Shown here piece by piece: positions 35,273 through 47,270 of a stretch of 64,000 bases of DNA; within the stretch, counting starts at the first letter, position 1; the number at the start of each line of letters is the position of its first letter. The DNA is taken from positions 2,046,001 through 2,110,000 of the forward strand of contig VNWV01000004.1 in the NCBI GenBank assembly GCA_009801085.1, given 5' to 3'. Position numbers and translations under genes: made by a program. Source of the stretch: Lasiodiplodia sp. COLG20 (lineage: Eukaryota; Ascomycota; Dothideomycetes; Botryosphaeriales; Botryosphaeriaceae). Under the pieces are notes generated by a model. It was not told the DNA's origin. It saw only the letters and a program-made list of their open reading frames with translations, and did not search any database.

Positions 35273-38200
35273 TTAAGACGTGCGGCCCGCGAACCCGATA
35301 TCCGCCCTTCTATCATCCGTCAGCCTCCCCCACTCCAGCAGCAACCTAAACATGTAAATCTCCATGTCCTCCTTCCGCAGCACCTTTCTTGCCCACAGCG
35401 CACCCTCATCCGCCAGGGCCTTCGCCTGCAAATAATGCGGCGGCCAGCTCATCGTCTCGCCCTCAACGCTCCCCTCAAACCCGGCAAAGTACGCCAGCGT
35501 CGCCCAGGCGCCGTGCGCGCGCAGGTCGAGCGGCACGAAGTGCACCCACTCGGCGACCCGCGTCTCCCACCACTCGCGGAACAGGGCCGTCTTGAACGGC
35601 AGCGAGCGGCTCTGCAGGAACGGCAGGAAGCGGCCGCTGAAGCCGGCGCCGTCGATGTCGAGCAGGTAGCGGTAGCGCCAGTGCGCCTGGAAGTCCGTCC
35701 GGTCGCCCAGGCCGCCGAACTGCGCGATCTGGTCGTCGCAGTCGGGCGGGTCGCAGCGCACGACGTCGGTGAAGCGCGTGTCGGTCGCGATGCTGTCGCG
35801 GAGGTGGGCCGGGTCCACGAGCGCGTAGCGCAGGCGCAGGCGCGCCGTGTCGTCGTCGACCATGTGCTGCTGGGGGTCGGGCAGGAGCAGCGCTTGCGCG
35901 GCCGACGGGTTCGAGAGCAGCCCGATGAAGCGCTGCCGCGACATGCCGCGCCAAGCGCCGGTGCCGCTCTTCGAGAAGCCCTCTGACGTGGCGCCGCGCC
36001 AGAAGATGGCGTTCTGCTTGGCTTCGAACTCGGGATCGGGGAATTCTTCGTTCGGATCGTAGCGCGTCTTGTCAATGTAGTTCCACGGCGACGGGTAGCG
36101 GATGTCGTTGAAGCCGCCCACTTTGCTCTGGCTGAAGATGGGCATCAATTGCGGCGTCGCGTCCATGGCCGACGGGCTGATGTAAAAGCCGTGCAGCTGT
36201 CCGAGGTCCGGCTGGTGGCAGACATCGCCCGCGAGCGTCCAGTTGGACAGGAACACGTCTAGGGAGTGGGGTGCAGCGCAGGAGGCGCAAAACGTGTTTG
36301 GGTCGAGATGGCGGTTCAAGCGAGCTGCTGAGTCTGGCGGACAGTGGGCGGAGCTGAAGTCCCAGGTGTTCTGGAAGGATAGGACAATGAAGCGTTGTAG
36401 GTCGAGCGGCTCGCTGGGAACCACTTCCCAGCCTTCGGCCCGCCCTTCGCTGAAGCCGTTCGACAAGCTGCCAAGGCCGCTTTTCCGGGGAGCAGATTCC
36501 TGAAGTGCCGCCGTACGAGACTTCTCCAGTTCGTGGTATGGAATCGACACACGGCATTCATCGTTGAGGTTGAAGGCAAGGTCCATGTCCGGTAGATATT
36601 TGCCAAACTTGTCGATGATGTCGATAATGCCATTGAGTTCCCATTTGTGTGTGCCTGGAGTGTTCCCGGAAACCGACGCTACTCCGCCCCGAATGATGAT
36701 GCCTCCGACACCCCCGGTGGGCGAGTTCAAGGATTCTTTTGTTCTTTTCCGGATCTCAGCAGGCGACAGCGACCAGAAGGGTAGGAGGTCTTCGTATATA
36801 GTGTCGAATTCATCGATAATTAACGAAGACCGGTTAGTGGCGTACTCGTACCACACGTCAAAATGCGGTGGCGGCGTCTGATTGTATCGAGCGACGTAGT
36901 TGTGCGTTGCCTCAGTCAACGTAGTGCTGGACGATGCTGTTTGAAGCCATGCATCGTGCCTTCGCTTGGCATTGTGGATCAGAGTGTCCACCTGGTGAAA
37001 CTCCAGTTCCAATTGCCCCCAGTGTATCAGGAGCATTTGAATCGCAAAGAAGGCCCCGTAAATGTGAAAGATGCTCCATCGCCGTCTCCGATGATCGGCT
37101 TTCTGCGGCATGACCTGGGCCCATTCCTTGGTGAAATCGGCAACCGAGTAAAGGACGACACCCACCAAAAGCCCCATAGGAATCAGAGCCTTGAACTCAT
37201 GCGCATCCAAGAATGCGGTAGGCGGGTTCCAGGATTTGAGAGAAAGGGAGACGGCAGAGATTGTGCAAAGAATCAGCAAAGAGGTATCCAAAACTCCACT
37301 ACAGCGGATCTGGGAAAATGTCAGTATTCCAAGTGTGAGACTGAATCCGGCTTCTTGGAAGCGGAAGCCTCTTTAAAGAAAAAAAAAGGATCGAGATATA
37401 ATACTTACTACATGGATGGCAAAGAAAGTCATAAAGCCCGCAGCGCCAGCAACCTTCAATATGCGGAGTACAAAATTCTCAGGACGATAAAACACATGGC
37501 CAGTGCCACCGAAGATACTGCTTGCTATGCCCAAAATGAGACATGAAGCTGCGCTAATCTGTAACGAATGTTAGTAGGGGCAGCAGATAGCTATAAAAGC
37601 GAAGCCCAGAGCTTTCCTTTTATATTGCCTTTCTCGCACTATAAAAGGATAGAAAGAAACGGAACTTACAAGGAAAGATAGCCCAACGGAACGCGTGGGC
37701 TTATTTGTGCTGTCGATTTGAACCTTTGCGGCTGGATCAAGTGATAGGGTCGAATAGATACCCAGGATTACATCCAAGGCCACCCCAACAGTTTGAAGGG
37801 GTGAAGTAGTGGTGAATGAATCAAAATGGCGACCAGAGATATAAGTAGAGTTTAGAGAAGTGGGCGAGTAGGAAATAGCCAAAGCCGCAAACCATGAGAA
37901 GACTGCGGCGTAGATGAGTGGGCTGAGGATGTATCTCAAAATTGATTTTGCCGTTAGCGTCTGTCGTGTCGTACTGTGCTCATGCCCGTGATTGCGGTTT
38001 TTATTCGCCCAAGACGAATTCTGCCAGCAATCTGCAAGGGCAATGAAGATGGGGACAATTGTTTCGAGGCTCGTGGCACTCGATTTGGGATCGATTCGTC
38101 GAAATATCTCGATTCGAAAGGTCAGAATGAGCGCTAGAAGCCCACGGTGAAGCCATTGCTTCGACAGCGGGAGAGACTGAAGCTTTAAAAGTCCCCCGGG

Positions 38201-38822
38201 TAGCGGCGGACTCAATGAGCGGGTGTCGCTGTTGAGGTTTTCCAATGGAATAGCAGTGTATGCCTGGGCCTGGCGGGCGTCACGAGAAAAGTAGAGACGG
38301 ATCCTGTCCGATAGCAATAAAACCAAGGAGCAAACAAAGAGAATGATGACCCATGATGGCGTTGGGCGCTCGAGGACGAGCGAGGTCTCCCTAGTAGCCG
38401 TGAGGTATGCAACACAGGCCACCAAGCCACTAGATGCACATTAGCAGGAGTTGGAGGAGGTAGGGGAGATCTGCCACGGGCGCATACATTGAAGCGTAAC
38501 CTTGTGACGGCTCCAAAGAGTCCATGTTCGATACCGGATGCCGTCGGAATACCGAGGCGGACTCAGAAACCATTTTATCCGCACCGGCCGAGCTTCGCCG
38601 CAATTGCCAGCAGGGTGGAACACAAGCCAACGAGACGCGAAATTTGTCGCACGTCCGCCCGAAGAAAGTCTCGGGCGGCGGGCGAAGCGAGGACCCAGCT
38701 AGGTATAAGAGGCCGTTAAGCGCCGTGATTGCGACTGACTCGTGATTCGCACGGCGATCGCTTCCCCTTTTGCTCTGATTTTTCAAGCGTGCGCGGCACG
38801 CCTCAGCGGTAGCCTGCGCCAT
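35273..38822 (-). CDS. multi-membrane-span GT90 (CAP10-type) glycosyltransferase
   Basis: This is a large Golgi/secretory glycosyltransferase of family 90, related to CAP10 and beta-1,2-xylosyltransferase-like proteins. Predicted minus-strand exons are 38822-38488, 38429-37670, 37558-37409 and 37309-35273. Introns are 58, 111 and 99 nt with GTATGC, GTAAGT and GTAAGT donors and CTAAT, CTAAC and CTGAC branches; all junctions keep frame. The N-terminal half has many hydrophobic helices (for example WVIILFVCSLVLLLSDRI, FAIQMLLIHW). The C-terminal 500 residues carry the GT90 domain: FDVWYEYATNRSSLIIDEFD, KQNAIFWRGATSEG, and YRYLLDIDGAGFSGRFLPFL. Length is about 1093 residues from 38822, or 1010 from an ATG at 38573; the N-terminus is uncertain. 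The donor and acceptor sugars are unknown. Confidence 0.88.
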
Positions 38823-39643
38823 GTTTAACTATTACCGGGAGCTTTTCCGCCAGTGATCTCCGCTCAGTATCCATTTTTACCTTTTAAAAACTTATTGTAC
38901 AATGTAGAATAGAAATACTAAGTAATATCTCCTGAGCTGGTAAAGCTCACCGGCATGTCCACTGGCGCGTCCACCGGCACGTCCACTAGTATTTTATTGT
39001 AGGTTTATGATTGGTAGGAACCTGAGCGAGTAAGAAAGCTAGATTATTAACTTTTTGATTTAAAAGACGTTAAACCTGAAAAGGCAACCGGTGGACGTGC
39101 CGGTGGATCACGCCGGCCCAGGAGACAAAGACTAAGAGGGCAGCTAGCTAAAAAATAGTGTGAGGCAACAGCCTCATCACTGGGCCAGCAAGCTCTAGTA
39201 ACCTGTAAAATAGTAGGCACGGCTGCTGCAATTGCAGGTAATTGCCAGCCGGAGGCACGCCAAGGCCGGCATGCGGCGTATGACAGATGGTGTTGCAACT
39301 CGGGGTGTTATGTGGCAACTGGCAGGGGTAGTAATGACGGTATTGCTGCGGCATTACCAGACAGCCTTCTCGCGTTGCCGGCAATACGGCCCGTGCGACT
39401 GTCCACATTGCGCAACAGATAGCTATATATTCTATTTAGCTAAGCTAACTGCGAAGTTATCATAATATATCTTATAATACTTCTTTATAATCATTGAGGC
39501 TTCTTTACGCTACTTCTCTAAGCTATTCACTTGATCTACTCTTAAGCCGCTTATACTTTCGTACAGTATCTAATCGCCCTTGCCCTTCTTTTGTTGCTAA
39601 GGGCTTCCCATCGTTGTCGACTAGTTTATGCTTAGGCTGAAGT
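38823..39643. other. A/T-rich gap with repeat relics
   Basis: The promoter side of the GT90 gene grades into A/T-rich DNA. It contains the tandem and inverted repeat at 38952-39107. The part from about 39420 to 39640 is very A/T-rich, with many TTA, ATA and CTTAAG words. On the minus strand it gives one short protein-like stretch (DNDGKPLATKEGQGRLDTVR) before stops, as a RIP-damaged transposable element would. No intact gene is present. Confidence 0.45.
38952..39107. repeat. 12-bp tandem units facing an inverted copy
   Basis: Three tandem 12-base units of the form GGCNNGTCCACY lie at 38952-38987 (GGCATGTCCACT, GGCGCGTCCACC, GGCACGTCCACT). The 17 bases 38970-38986 recur as an exact inverted copy at 39091-39107, 104 bases downstream. 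The G/C-rich arms stand out from the A/T-rich spacer. This looks like the ends of a small fold-back or MITE-type element. No target duplication was identified by eye. Confidence 0.75.
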
Positions 39644-40235
39644 ATGTTTGCACTTTTTGCAAGACAACCAAAAATGCCGTTCCCTCATCCCGTAAAGTTG
39701 CAACACCATCAACACGGCCGCCACTGTGAAAGTAGCACAAAACTTGTCGCTGTATTATATTCAATTTTCACCATCACCATCCTGCGCACCGTCGTAGCCC
39801 ACGTTCCTACCGCCTACGCCCAGGCGAACTTCCCCAGCACCTTCATCCAGGGCAAAAACAACGGCTCTTCCGCGCTCCTTCGTATATATCAACGGCGGTC
39901 TCTACCCGGAGTACGACGATAACAAAATGATAGTGGGGCCCAAACCCAACACTGCCACTCACCATCAACATGCGGCGGTCATTGACAAACTCCACGTTCA
40001 ACATGACTTCCATTAGCAACAAGCAGATCCTCGGCTGGGGTCCGGTATCATAGACGAACTGGATTCTGAGTCAAGAGCCGAACTTCATGGACGCAGCACA
40101 AGCGTGGAGCTACCGACAAAGCTCCACAGCACGACTGAGCTTCCTGAGCTTCCTGGAAGCTCCCCCGAAAGGGTAGAATTGTCTGCAGGAGCAGATGGTT
40201 GGTATCCGAAGCCAGTTGAACTACTAGCGAGTTGA
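39644..40235 (+). pseudogene. internally deleted kelch-type membrane protein relic
   Basis: The plus strand has an N-terminal-like piece (hydrophobic leader near 39740-39800, then ANFPSTFIQGKNNGSS). After a frame change it continues as FVYINGGLYPEYDDNK and INMRRSLTNSTFNMTS, which resembles the first blade of fungal kelch/galactose-oxidase-like surface proteins. A stop follows near 40050. Another frame then gives a Leu/Pro/Glu-rich tail (ELPELPGSSPERVELSAGAD) ending at 40233-40235, like the cytosolic tails of the same proteins. The 900 or so residues that would normally lie between are absent. I read this as a gene that lost its middle and gained frameshifts. Family assignment is from memory of motif style, so confidence is moderate. 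Confidence 0.4.
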
Positions 40236-40487
40236 AGATCGTCCAGACGGTGACTGTAATGCCAATTTATTTCGTATAAATTTTCAACTTTAGCTAGTAA
40301 ATAAGGAAACCCTTGTGTTCGGGATTCATCATGCCTTTTTCTGTTCTCATCAGCCAAGTAATGTTTAAATATCAAGATTCAGATCACAACTTCAGTCTCA
40401 CCACGCGGTGTAGTTAGGCAACGATATTGCCGGCTCGCTTCCAAAATAACTGGGGCGAAGGATTCGGTTGCCTGGCCGGTGGCGTGT

Positions 40488-41971
40488 ATGGCGATTATAA
40501 AAGTGCGATCTGTCTTCCGAGGCCTTTTGATACTTGGAACAGCAGCCATGTACAGTCACGCGTTCTACACGGCCGTCCGGGTCCCGGCTCCCTTTGTGGC
40601 AGGACTCAACATCAGCACTCCTGGTTAGTATCGCGACACTGATGAAGCTTGCTCTCCTTACAATTGCTAGACGGTCTTAGTCTCGCCGTCACTCAGGTTG
40701 CCAATGGCGTGCTGAGCCTCTACGACGGCGACAAATTTGGCAATACCGTCTCCGGCAGCTTCCCGGAAGGACCCTACTTTTGGGGGACGTCTGGCACCTT
40801 CCCGGAACCCTCCTTCTGGGGGGAGTCCGGCATGGCATGGGACGCGCTCGTCAACTACTGGTACCTGACAGGGGATGGATCCCACAACGCGGCGGTGCAA
40901 GCGGCGTTGCAAGCAGCGTTAGATCGCCAGTCAGAAGACAAGCATCTGAGGAACGACGATCAAATGGCATGGGGTCTCGCCGCCATGACGGCCGCCGAGC
41001 GAGGTTTCCCCTTGGCGGAGAACGAGATGGCGTGGGAGCAGCGGGCCAGCACCGTTTTTGACACCATGGCAGCGCGCTGGGACACGTCGACCTGTGGCGG
41101 CGGGCTGCGCGGGAAATACGACTACAAGGACTCGGCGTCGCAGGCCTTTTTCTTCCAGCTGGCGGCCCGGCTGGCACGCTTCACGGGAAACCAGACCTAC
41201 ATCGACTGGGCGTCGCGCTCCTACGACTGGATGCGCTCGACCGAGCTGATCGATCCCAAAACCTTTGTGTGGGAAGGCACCCACACGATAGAAAACTGCA
41301 AATATGTCGACACCGGGCGGTCGTCGTTTCGCGACGCCTCATTCGCGTACGGCAGCGCCATCCTGGCCAATATCGTCAGCAACCCCTCCTCCTTCCTCAC
41401 CTTCCATTACCATCTAATCGTTTCGCAGACATCCAACACCACATGGAGCGACCGCACATCGTCGCACGTCTCCAGAATCCTCCACACATTCTTCCGCCAC
41501 GACATCATCCGGGAGCAGGGCTGCACGGCCCAGACCGACTGCACCTCCTCCCAGTACTTTTTCCCGGCACCGACGCTGCGCTGGCTGGCGCTGCTGCCCG
41601 TCTTCCAGCCCGCCACTGTCGACGCCATCGCGCCCGCTCTCGCCGCCAGCGCCGTTGTCGCGGCGGAGCGGTGCTCAACCGTCTACGGCGACGCGGGCGC
41701 TTTCGCCCAGTGCACCGACGGCTGGGTCGACGATATCTTGAGCGATTACGAAACAGACGACGAAGACACCGACGAGGACGTGGAGAGGACGACGTGCTTG
41801 GGCCAGCAGCTCGCCGCGCTGGACGTGCTGCTGGCGAGCTATGTCGTCGGGCGCGACGGCGGCGTCAATGCGAGCGTGGTGCTGCGGACTTCGTCGTCGG
41901 GTAGCGGTCGTGGTAGTGGGTCGTCAGCGACAACGGCGGCGGCGGTAGCGCTGCGGTTGCAGGAGGCGTGA
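40488..41971 (+). CDS. GH76 mannan endo-1,6-alpha-mannosidase-like, secreted
   Basis: This is a glycoside hydrolase family 76 protein related to yeast Dcw1/Dfg5, which act on alpha-1,6-mannan in cross-linking GPI proteins to the wall. Predicted exons are 40488-40623, 40671-41374 and 41429-41971, about 460 residues. Exon 1 gives a signal peptide (MAIIKVRSVFRGLLILGTAA) and joins in phase through a 47-nt intron to DGLSLAVTQVANGVLSLYDG. The second intron (54 nt, GTCAGC...GCAG, CTAAT branch) is in frame and stop-free. Family features are WGESGMAWDALVNYWYLTGD, NDDQMAWGLAAMTAAE (the adjacent Asp pair expected at the active site), TCGGGLRG and FFFQLAARLARFTGN. The C-terminus is Ser/Gly/Ala-rich but ends without a hydrophobic GPI-attachment tail, unlike Dcw1, so it may be secreted. 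Kelch-type relic DNA lies directly upstream. Confidence 0.88.
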
Positions 41972-42948
41972 GGGCGTGTGTTGTGTGTGTTTGGGGTTCG
42001 CGATGGCGTGTTTACTATGAGGTGGATTTTTTGGACCAAGCTACGTGATTCGCCAGCACTGGGCAAGAAAGTCATGGCCCATCCCATGCGCCAAACACTC
42101 ACTATTCCACTCGACTGACGTCATGCTGCAGCTGGATCATAAAGCGCAGCAATTCCGGTGGAAAGCAAAAACCACATCTACCTGGAAAAAGATTATTCCC
42201 TTGGTAGCTGGCTGCGTACCTGGTGCCCATCATGTGATCGCATCGCATTTGTTTGGGCACGCCGGACATAGGGTGCAACAGTGCAGTGCAAAAAGGGGGT
42301 CGTGAATGGTAGGTGCCCGGTGAAAAGGCTAGAAATCCTGGCGCAGCTTCTGGCTATCTTTCGGCGTTGTGTCACCGGAACTGTGGGCACACCGCCCATA
42401 GGTGCTGTTTTAAAGGCTCTCTGCATGTCAGCAGCGCATTATTCTACTGGGAGTCTATACGGATATCTATCCCGAGTTTGTAAACACCAATCCATTGCAC
42501 TACTCTCCTTGTCGTCAACATAGCTGCTATTGCCGTCACCCTAGTCATTCTTGTCAACGTAGCAATATATTTTGGTATGAAGCCTGAAGAGGGATTCCAT
42601 TGTACGCTAGAAGACTGCAAGGAAGGGCGCAAGGCTATCCGCTTATCTTGCGAGGCGGGACGTATCCTTGTTCAGGCATCCAATCATAAAGTCCGAGATA
42701 ATGGTTATTTTTAAAGCTGAATTAAATGAAGCCACACGCGGTTGCCTTGTTTGCCTAGAAGCACACTGTGGTGGCTGTGTGCGATAACACTACTCCGACA
42801 AAATCCCAAACTTCCCTCAGTGGAATTTGCAGATATAGATTACAGACCGGACGCTATTCCAAGAGAACTGTAACACATCGCTCCAGTTCCTGCCGGAACC
42901 CTTTCCCCCCCTTTTCCCGGGTCTTCGTCTTACCACCAGCTGCCTACC
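41972..42948. other. intergenic region, nothing recognised
   Basis: This separates two plus-strand genes. Frames are short and lack domains. The last 100 bases before 42949 are C/T-rich (CCCCCCCTTTTCCC) and fit a leader for the DUF6536 gene. Confidence 0.5.
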
Positions 42949-45779
42949 ATGGACGAAGGATGCTCCACATTTCCACGGGAACTGGCAACTATCTTCAGGC
43001 ATCTCGAACTGAGTGCCCCCGAGTCGATTTCCAGTTCGTCTTCTCAGACATCAGAAAGCGAGGTGGAAGATGACGCTTCAGATAGCGGGAATATTGAAAC
43101 GGTTAGTCAGCAAACGGAAGAACTTGCTTGCCAGCTATTTCATGTAGCCGAGGACTCAGCGACTAAGCCATTTGCGCCTGCAACAACGGTCTCCGTCGGT
43201 TTTTCATCTCCCTCGGTGCTGAATGTCGAATCAGGCGAGCAAAGAGAGCCGTAAGTAACCTTAATACAATGTGAAAGACCCAAAAAGCAACAGATCTTAG
43301 TTATCTGACATTTGGTTTCGGAATTAAGGCGCTTTGGCTCAATCGATCGTTTCAAGCCCTGGTTTCCTACCCTGAATCCCGATAACGCCGCCTCAACAAC
43401 GCTGAGTAAATTCAAATCGAACCGTTTTGTGGCCTTGCTAGTCCATGTGTGCATCGCAGCATCGATATTCCTCCTGAACCTTGTCATACTCCTATGGGGA
43501 TCCCACAAGGCCGACATCAATCTTGTTTATGGTGAAATCCGGGGGCCGCCGTCAGACGGCGACTGCTCATCTATCAAGTCATCCAATAAGTGGCTGCACT
43601 TAGCGATCAACATTCTCTCCACCGTCTTAATGGGGTCAAGCAACTTCTGTGCTCAGATCCTTGTATCACCTACAAGAGAAGAGGTTATCAGAGCACATGA
43701 ACAACGCGATTGGTATGACATCGGTGTTCCAAGTTTTCGGAACCTGCGCAGAGTTCCATGGCATCGCAGCCTCATATGGTGTCTTCTCATGGTCAGCTCT
43801 GCCTTTCTACATTTAACGTATGTAGCTTCCCAACATCTAGTATCTATATGACTGCGGGAGTTTGGTCAACACTGACAACCTTTAGGTGGAATTCTGCGGT
43901 CTTTGACGCTACGCCTGTGACTACTTACTACTATGTCGCCGTCACCAAAGACTTCCTACAAGATAACAACACCTGGGCCGTCGTACCACAGCATGTCAAT
44001 ACAATGCGGGCGAATGCTGGACAACTGGAGAGACTAAACAATACTCAATGCATACAGCGGTATATCGACAATGTTGTAGGCTTGACCGATGTTTTCCTTG
44101 TGAGCGCCAACGTTACCATGGATGACCATGAGACCCTCATACCAAAATATGAGAATACGGCTTTAATTGACTACGCCCCTAGTGCTTTACAAACGGACTG
44201 GGCCCTTGAGAATTCTTGGATATGTTCAGGTTACTTCCAACCATACCACACCAGCATCACGGCATGGGCTTTGCCCAATGAATGGTGCGGCCGGGAGAGC
44301 TTGCAGCCGAGCGCGTCAAACTGGACTTATCAGGGGCTCCGTTGGGATGGCGATGATCTCACAACTGTTTGGTCCAGGATTGATTACTGCTTGTGTGATG
44401 GCAACGACTTCGCGAAAATGGATCAACTATGCTCACTCCGCTTCAGCCCGGTCATTCTTGGGGTCGTTTGCCTACTAAGCCTTGTCAAACTTGTTTGTAT
44501 ATCGCTGACTGCTATTATTCAACTCCGACAAAACAATCCAGCCAGTGTACGCGATGTAGAGCATCAGCAAAGAACCCCCCAGGATTCCCCCACTACTTAA
44601 TCTTTGTGGAGGCGCTGGAAAACAAGCTGTGTATTAAACAAATTCGACCTGGACAAAGTCCCATTGGTTATTTTTGGCGATGCGATCGACAGCTTCCTCC
44701 AAGAACCTGACCCATGCACCAAGTCCATGGATCTTGCAACTAAGAAGGACTTCCGGAAGTGGCCAAAGACTAAGAGACGTGGTGAATTCCAAAGACCGCA
44801 GCCAATCCGTTGGTACCAAGCAGCTACCTGGAGAAGATGGACAGTAACGTTGATATTGTAAGTTTAGCTAACAAGCTGACGTATATACGAGTGGGTTCAA
44901 CTGACAGCATACAGCTTTTTTGGGCTCGTAGCATTTATGGCGTCTTTCATTGCTATAAACACGATATCCCAGAAGTCTCGTGGAATCGATGTCAGTCTCA
45001 AGGCTTTATGGGCACACGGATTTGGGACAACACAGCTCTATTCTACATTCATGGTCTCAATTTTCCGACGCCTCAGCCAGAGAAATGGATTCTTCGTGGC
45101 GGTGTTCTACTCGAATTCGTTTCAATTATTCATAAGCGTGCAGTACCTACTGTTCAATGGCCTTCTTTCGTCTATGTTGGCCGCGGACGAGTGGAACAAG
45201 TTCTTGGTAAAGCGGAAGACTCTCCGAGTATCCTACCCGAAAGGAATTCAACGTTCGTCATATTTTCTATCGCTTCCTTTCAAATACAGTATTCCGCTTG
45301 CAGCATCCTCGACCGCGCTCCATTGGCTGCTCTCACAGAGCGTTTTCATCATCCAAACGGTCCAGTATCAGACGCCAAACTCCCAACAAGTGCCGGAACT
45401 GGATTCGGCCATCGTTGGGTACTCATTGATGCCAATGATATTATCATTGACTCTCGTGAGTTTGATGGTTATAGTCATTGTGCTAATGGGATGCCTAAAA
45501 AAATATGATGGTCAACCTTACCCCATGCCTCTGGCTTCAACCTGCAGCGCTGCAATCAGTGCTGCATGCCACGCACATCCTGATGACAAAGATGCGCACT
45601 TGCTTCCGCTCACGTGGGGTTTCGTGGCCAATTTCAAAGGGTCTACATCAGGGCAGTTCTCTTTCACAACTGCGAAGGACGTGGAATTACCAGAAGATAT
45701 CGAACTTTACTTGGGATTGGATCAGGAAGGACGCAGCGGAAGTTCTCACAGTAGAGATGACGGTCAAAATGGTGGATGA
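42949..45779 (+). CDS. DUF6536 multi-pass membrane protein
   Basis: This is a fungal integral membrane protein of unknown function containing the DUF6536 domain, about 837 residues. Predicted exons are 42949-43250, 43329-43817, 43886-44544, 44659-44857 and 44915-45779. Introns are 78, 68, 114 and 57 nt, and all junctions keep frame. The start has ACCATGG context. Residues 1-100 are acidic and Ser-rich. The DUF6536 region follows (FVALLVHVCIAASIFLLNLV, then NKWLHLAINILSTVLMGSSN and APT-like SPTREEVIRAH, DIGVPSFRNLRRV). Later conserved parts are FGDAIDSFLQEPDP, SVQYLLFNGLLSSMLAADEW, RVSYPKGIQRSSYFLSLPFK and PLASTCSAAISAACH. The 44545-44658 intron has the weakest splice signals (GTGTAC, AAAG) and is placed mainly by family continuity. 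No role is known. Confidence 0.85.
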
Positions 45780-46199
45780 TGGGAACACGGTTGAGCTTGC
45801 AACCTTCACTGGAAGTGTATACGAGAGCTCTCAAAGATATTCTCAAATGCATGCTTGAATGTATACACAACTTCAAATAATGGTTATGTTTCGCTCTTAA
45901 GCTATGGACTCCCAGTCAGTGTGGCAGAGAGTCCGATATCATCACTGGGAAGCCCAGCCATAACCAATCCAACCCGCCGACATTCATTACCAAAGAACTT
46001 CAACAGTATTCCATAAATGTACTCGAGCTTACTTGCCTAATACTTCCGGCATAATATCATCAGAACAAAGTGGCTCTAGCCTACTTCAATCTCGGCTCTA
46101 TATCTAAACGTATCCTGATAAACCATAGTAGTTGGCTTATCTCACCCGGCCCTAGCTTGCCGACTCTTCACATGCAACGAACCGTCCGTGCTCCACCTG
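45780..46199. other. short intergenic region
   Basis: This lies between the DUF6536 stop and the 3' side of the HET relic on the opposite strand. No frame or motif of note was found. Confidence 0.5.
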
Positions 46200-47270
46200 T
46201 GCAGGACCACACCCGCAGCCTCCCCTCTACATTTCAAAATGCCGCCCTACAAGCTCCCAAGCGGGCTCGCCGCCTTGACCGACGCACACACGACATCCAG
46301 CACCTCGACCACGGACCTGATCGTCTCGCCAGGCGGCGGCGCGCTCCCACTCCTCTCCGCCGTCCAGCAGCCCCTCCAACGCCACATACACCGCCCCGGT
46401 GACAGAGACGCCCAAGGCCACGACGGCGCGCAGTTTCTGGTCTCCTGTCTCTGACTCACTTGCGAGCGCGTAATGCTGGATGTGGATGCGTCGGCCGAGA
46501 TGGATACGGCCGCGTTGCCGCCGTAGTAGGCCGCCATCTTGCCGGCCTCGGATGCACAGTCCGATGACGGGTCGTCTTGGATGATGCAAAGGGCATCGAT
46601 CTAGAGGTACTGCAGACCCAGGCTGCAGGTAATGGAGATTGCATCCTGAAGTGTCTTTGGGGGGGACGCGAGCGGAATGCTGGTAAGCTTGTCGGTGGGG
46701 TTGGCGGACGAGGTCTTCCAGGGCCATGGCGGAGGGCCCCAGTAGTAACTCAGAGCGGCATAGCTGCCTGACGCTCCCTTTGTTTCATGAAGACGAGGAT
46801 GGTAGGTTGCGGACCCGACATCAATGACTCTGGTGGGGAGTGGGCTGGGATTTTGGGTGGATATGGGCGGGCAATTCTGGTAGTTGGAGATGCAGTCGGA
46901 AAGCCAGTTTCGTGGAAGGCTTAAAGCCTCATCCGAGGAAGAATCTTGAGAGACGTGGCGTCAAAAACCAACGAAAGGTCAAACCAGATCTTCACCTACA
47001 CTGCATGATTAGATAAAACACGAAAATGAGGTCAATAAGAGCACACCTTGTTGAACGTAGATCTACAGGGACTTGGTGTAAAGCGGATCAACCCCATGCA
47101 CGGTTGGTCAAGTAGGATCAACAATCAAAGGCCATTCTGTTGAATGGGACATGAATCGCAGAGAGCGAATCCGGAGAAGTCCAAGAAACCGAGATTCATA
47201 TACCTTTAACGCATCTTGGAGGACCTTACATGAAGTACAGCCTACTTAGCTTGACTATTCCAGCCTTATA
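46200..47270 (-). pseudogene. HET-domain (heterokaryon incompatibility) pseudogene
   Basis: Minus-strand translation yields the typical HET-protein order broken by stops and frame changes. From about 47.25 kb come an N-terminal part (CTSCKVLQDALKVYESRFLG), then KIWFDLSLVFDATSLK, then NWLSDCISNYQNCPP, TRVIDVGSATYHPRLHETKG, SYAALSYYWG, and LQDAISITCSLGLQYL followed by IDALCIIQDDPSSDC and MAAYYGGNAAVSISA. HET proteins trigger allorecognition cell death. The stop at 46601-46603 (TAG) sits exactly where the invariant Trp of YLWIDALCIIQDD belongs, a G-to-A change that reads CpA to TpA on the other strand. Two more stops fall in the N-terminal part near 47.1 kb. The final 60 codons may come from a different sequence. 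The copy cannot make a full protein. Confidence 0.8.

Noticed and set aside
35435..36075. Open frames on both strands inside the GT90 gene
   Set aside because: They are G/C-driven shadows of the GT90 coding frame, rich in Arg and Ala.
37490..37530. Apparent frameshift in GT90 exon 3
   Set aside because: Re-reading the bases shows CATGTGTTTTAT, which keeps a single open frame (HVFYRPENFV).
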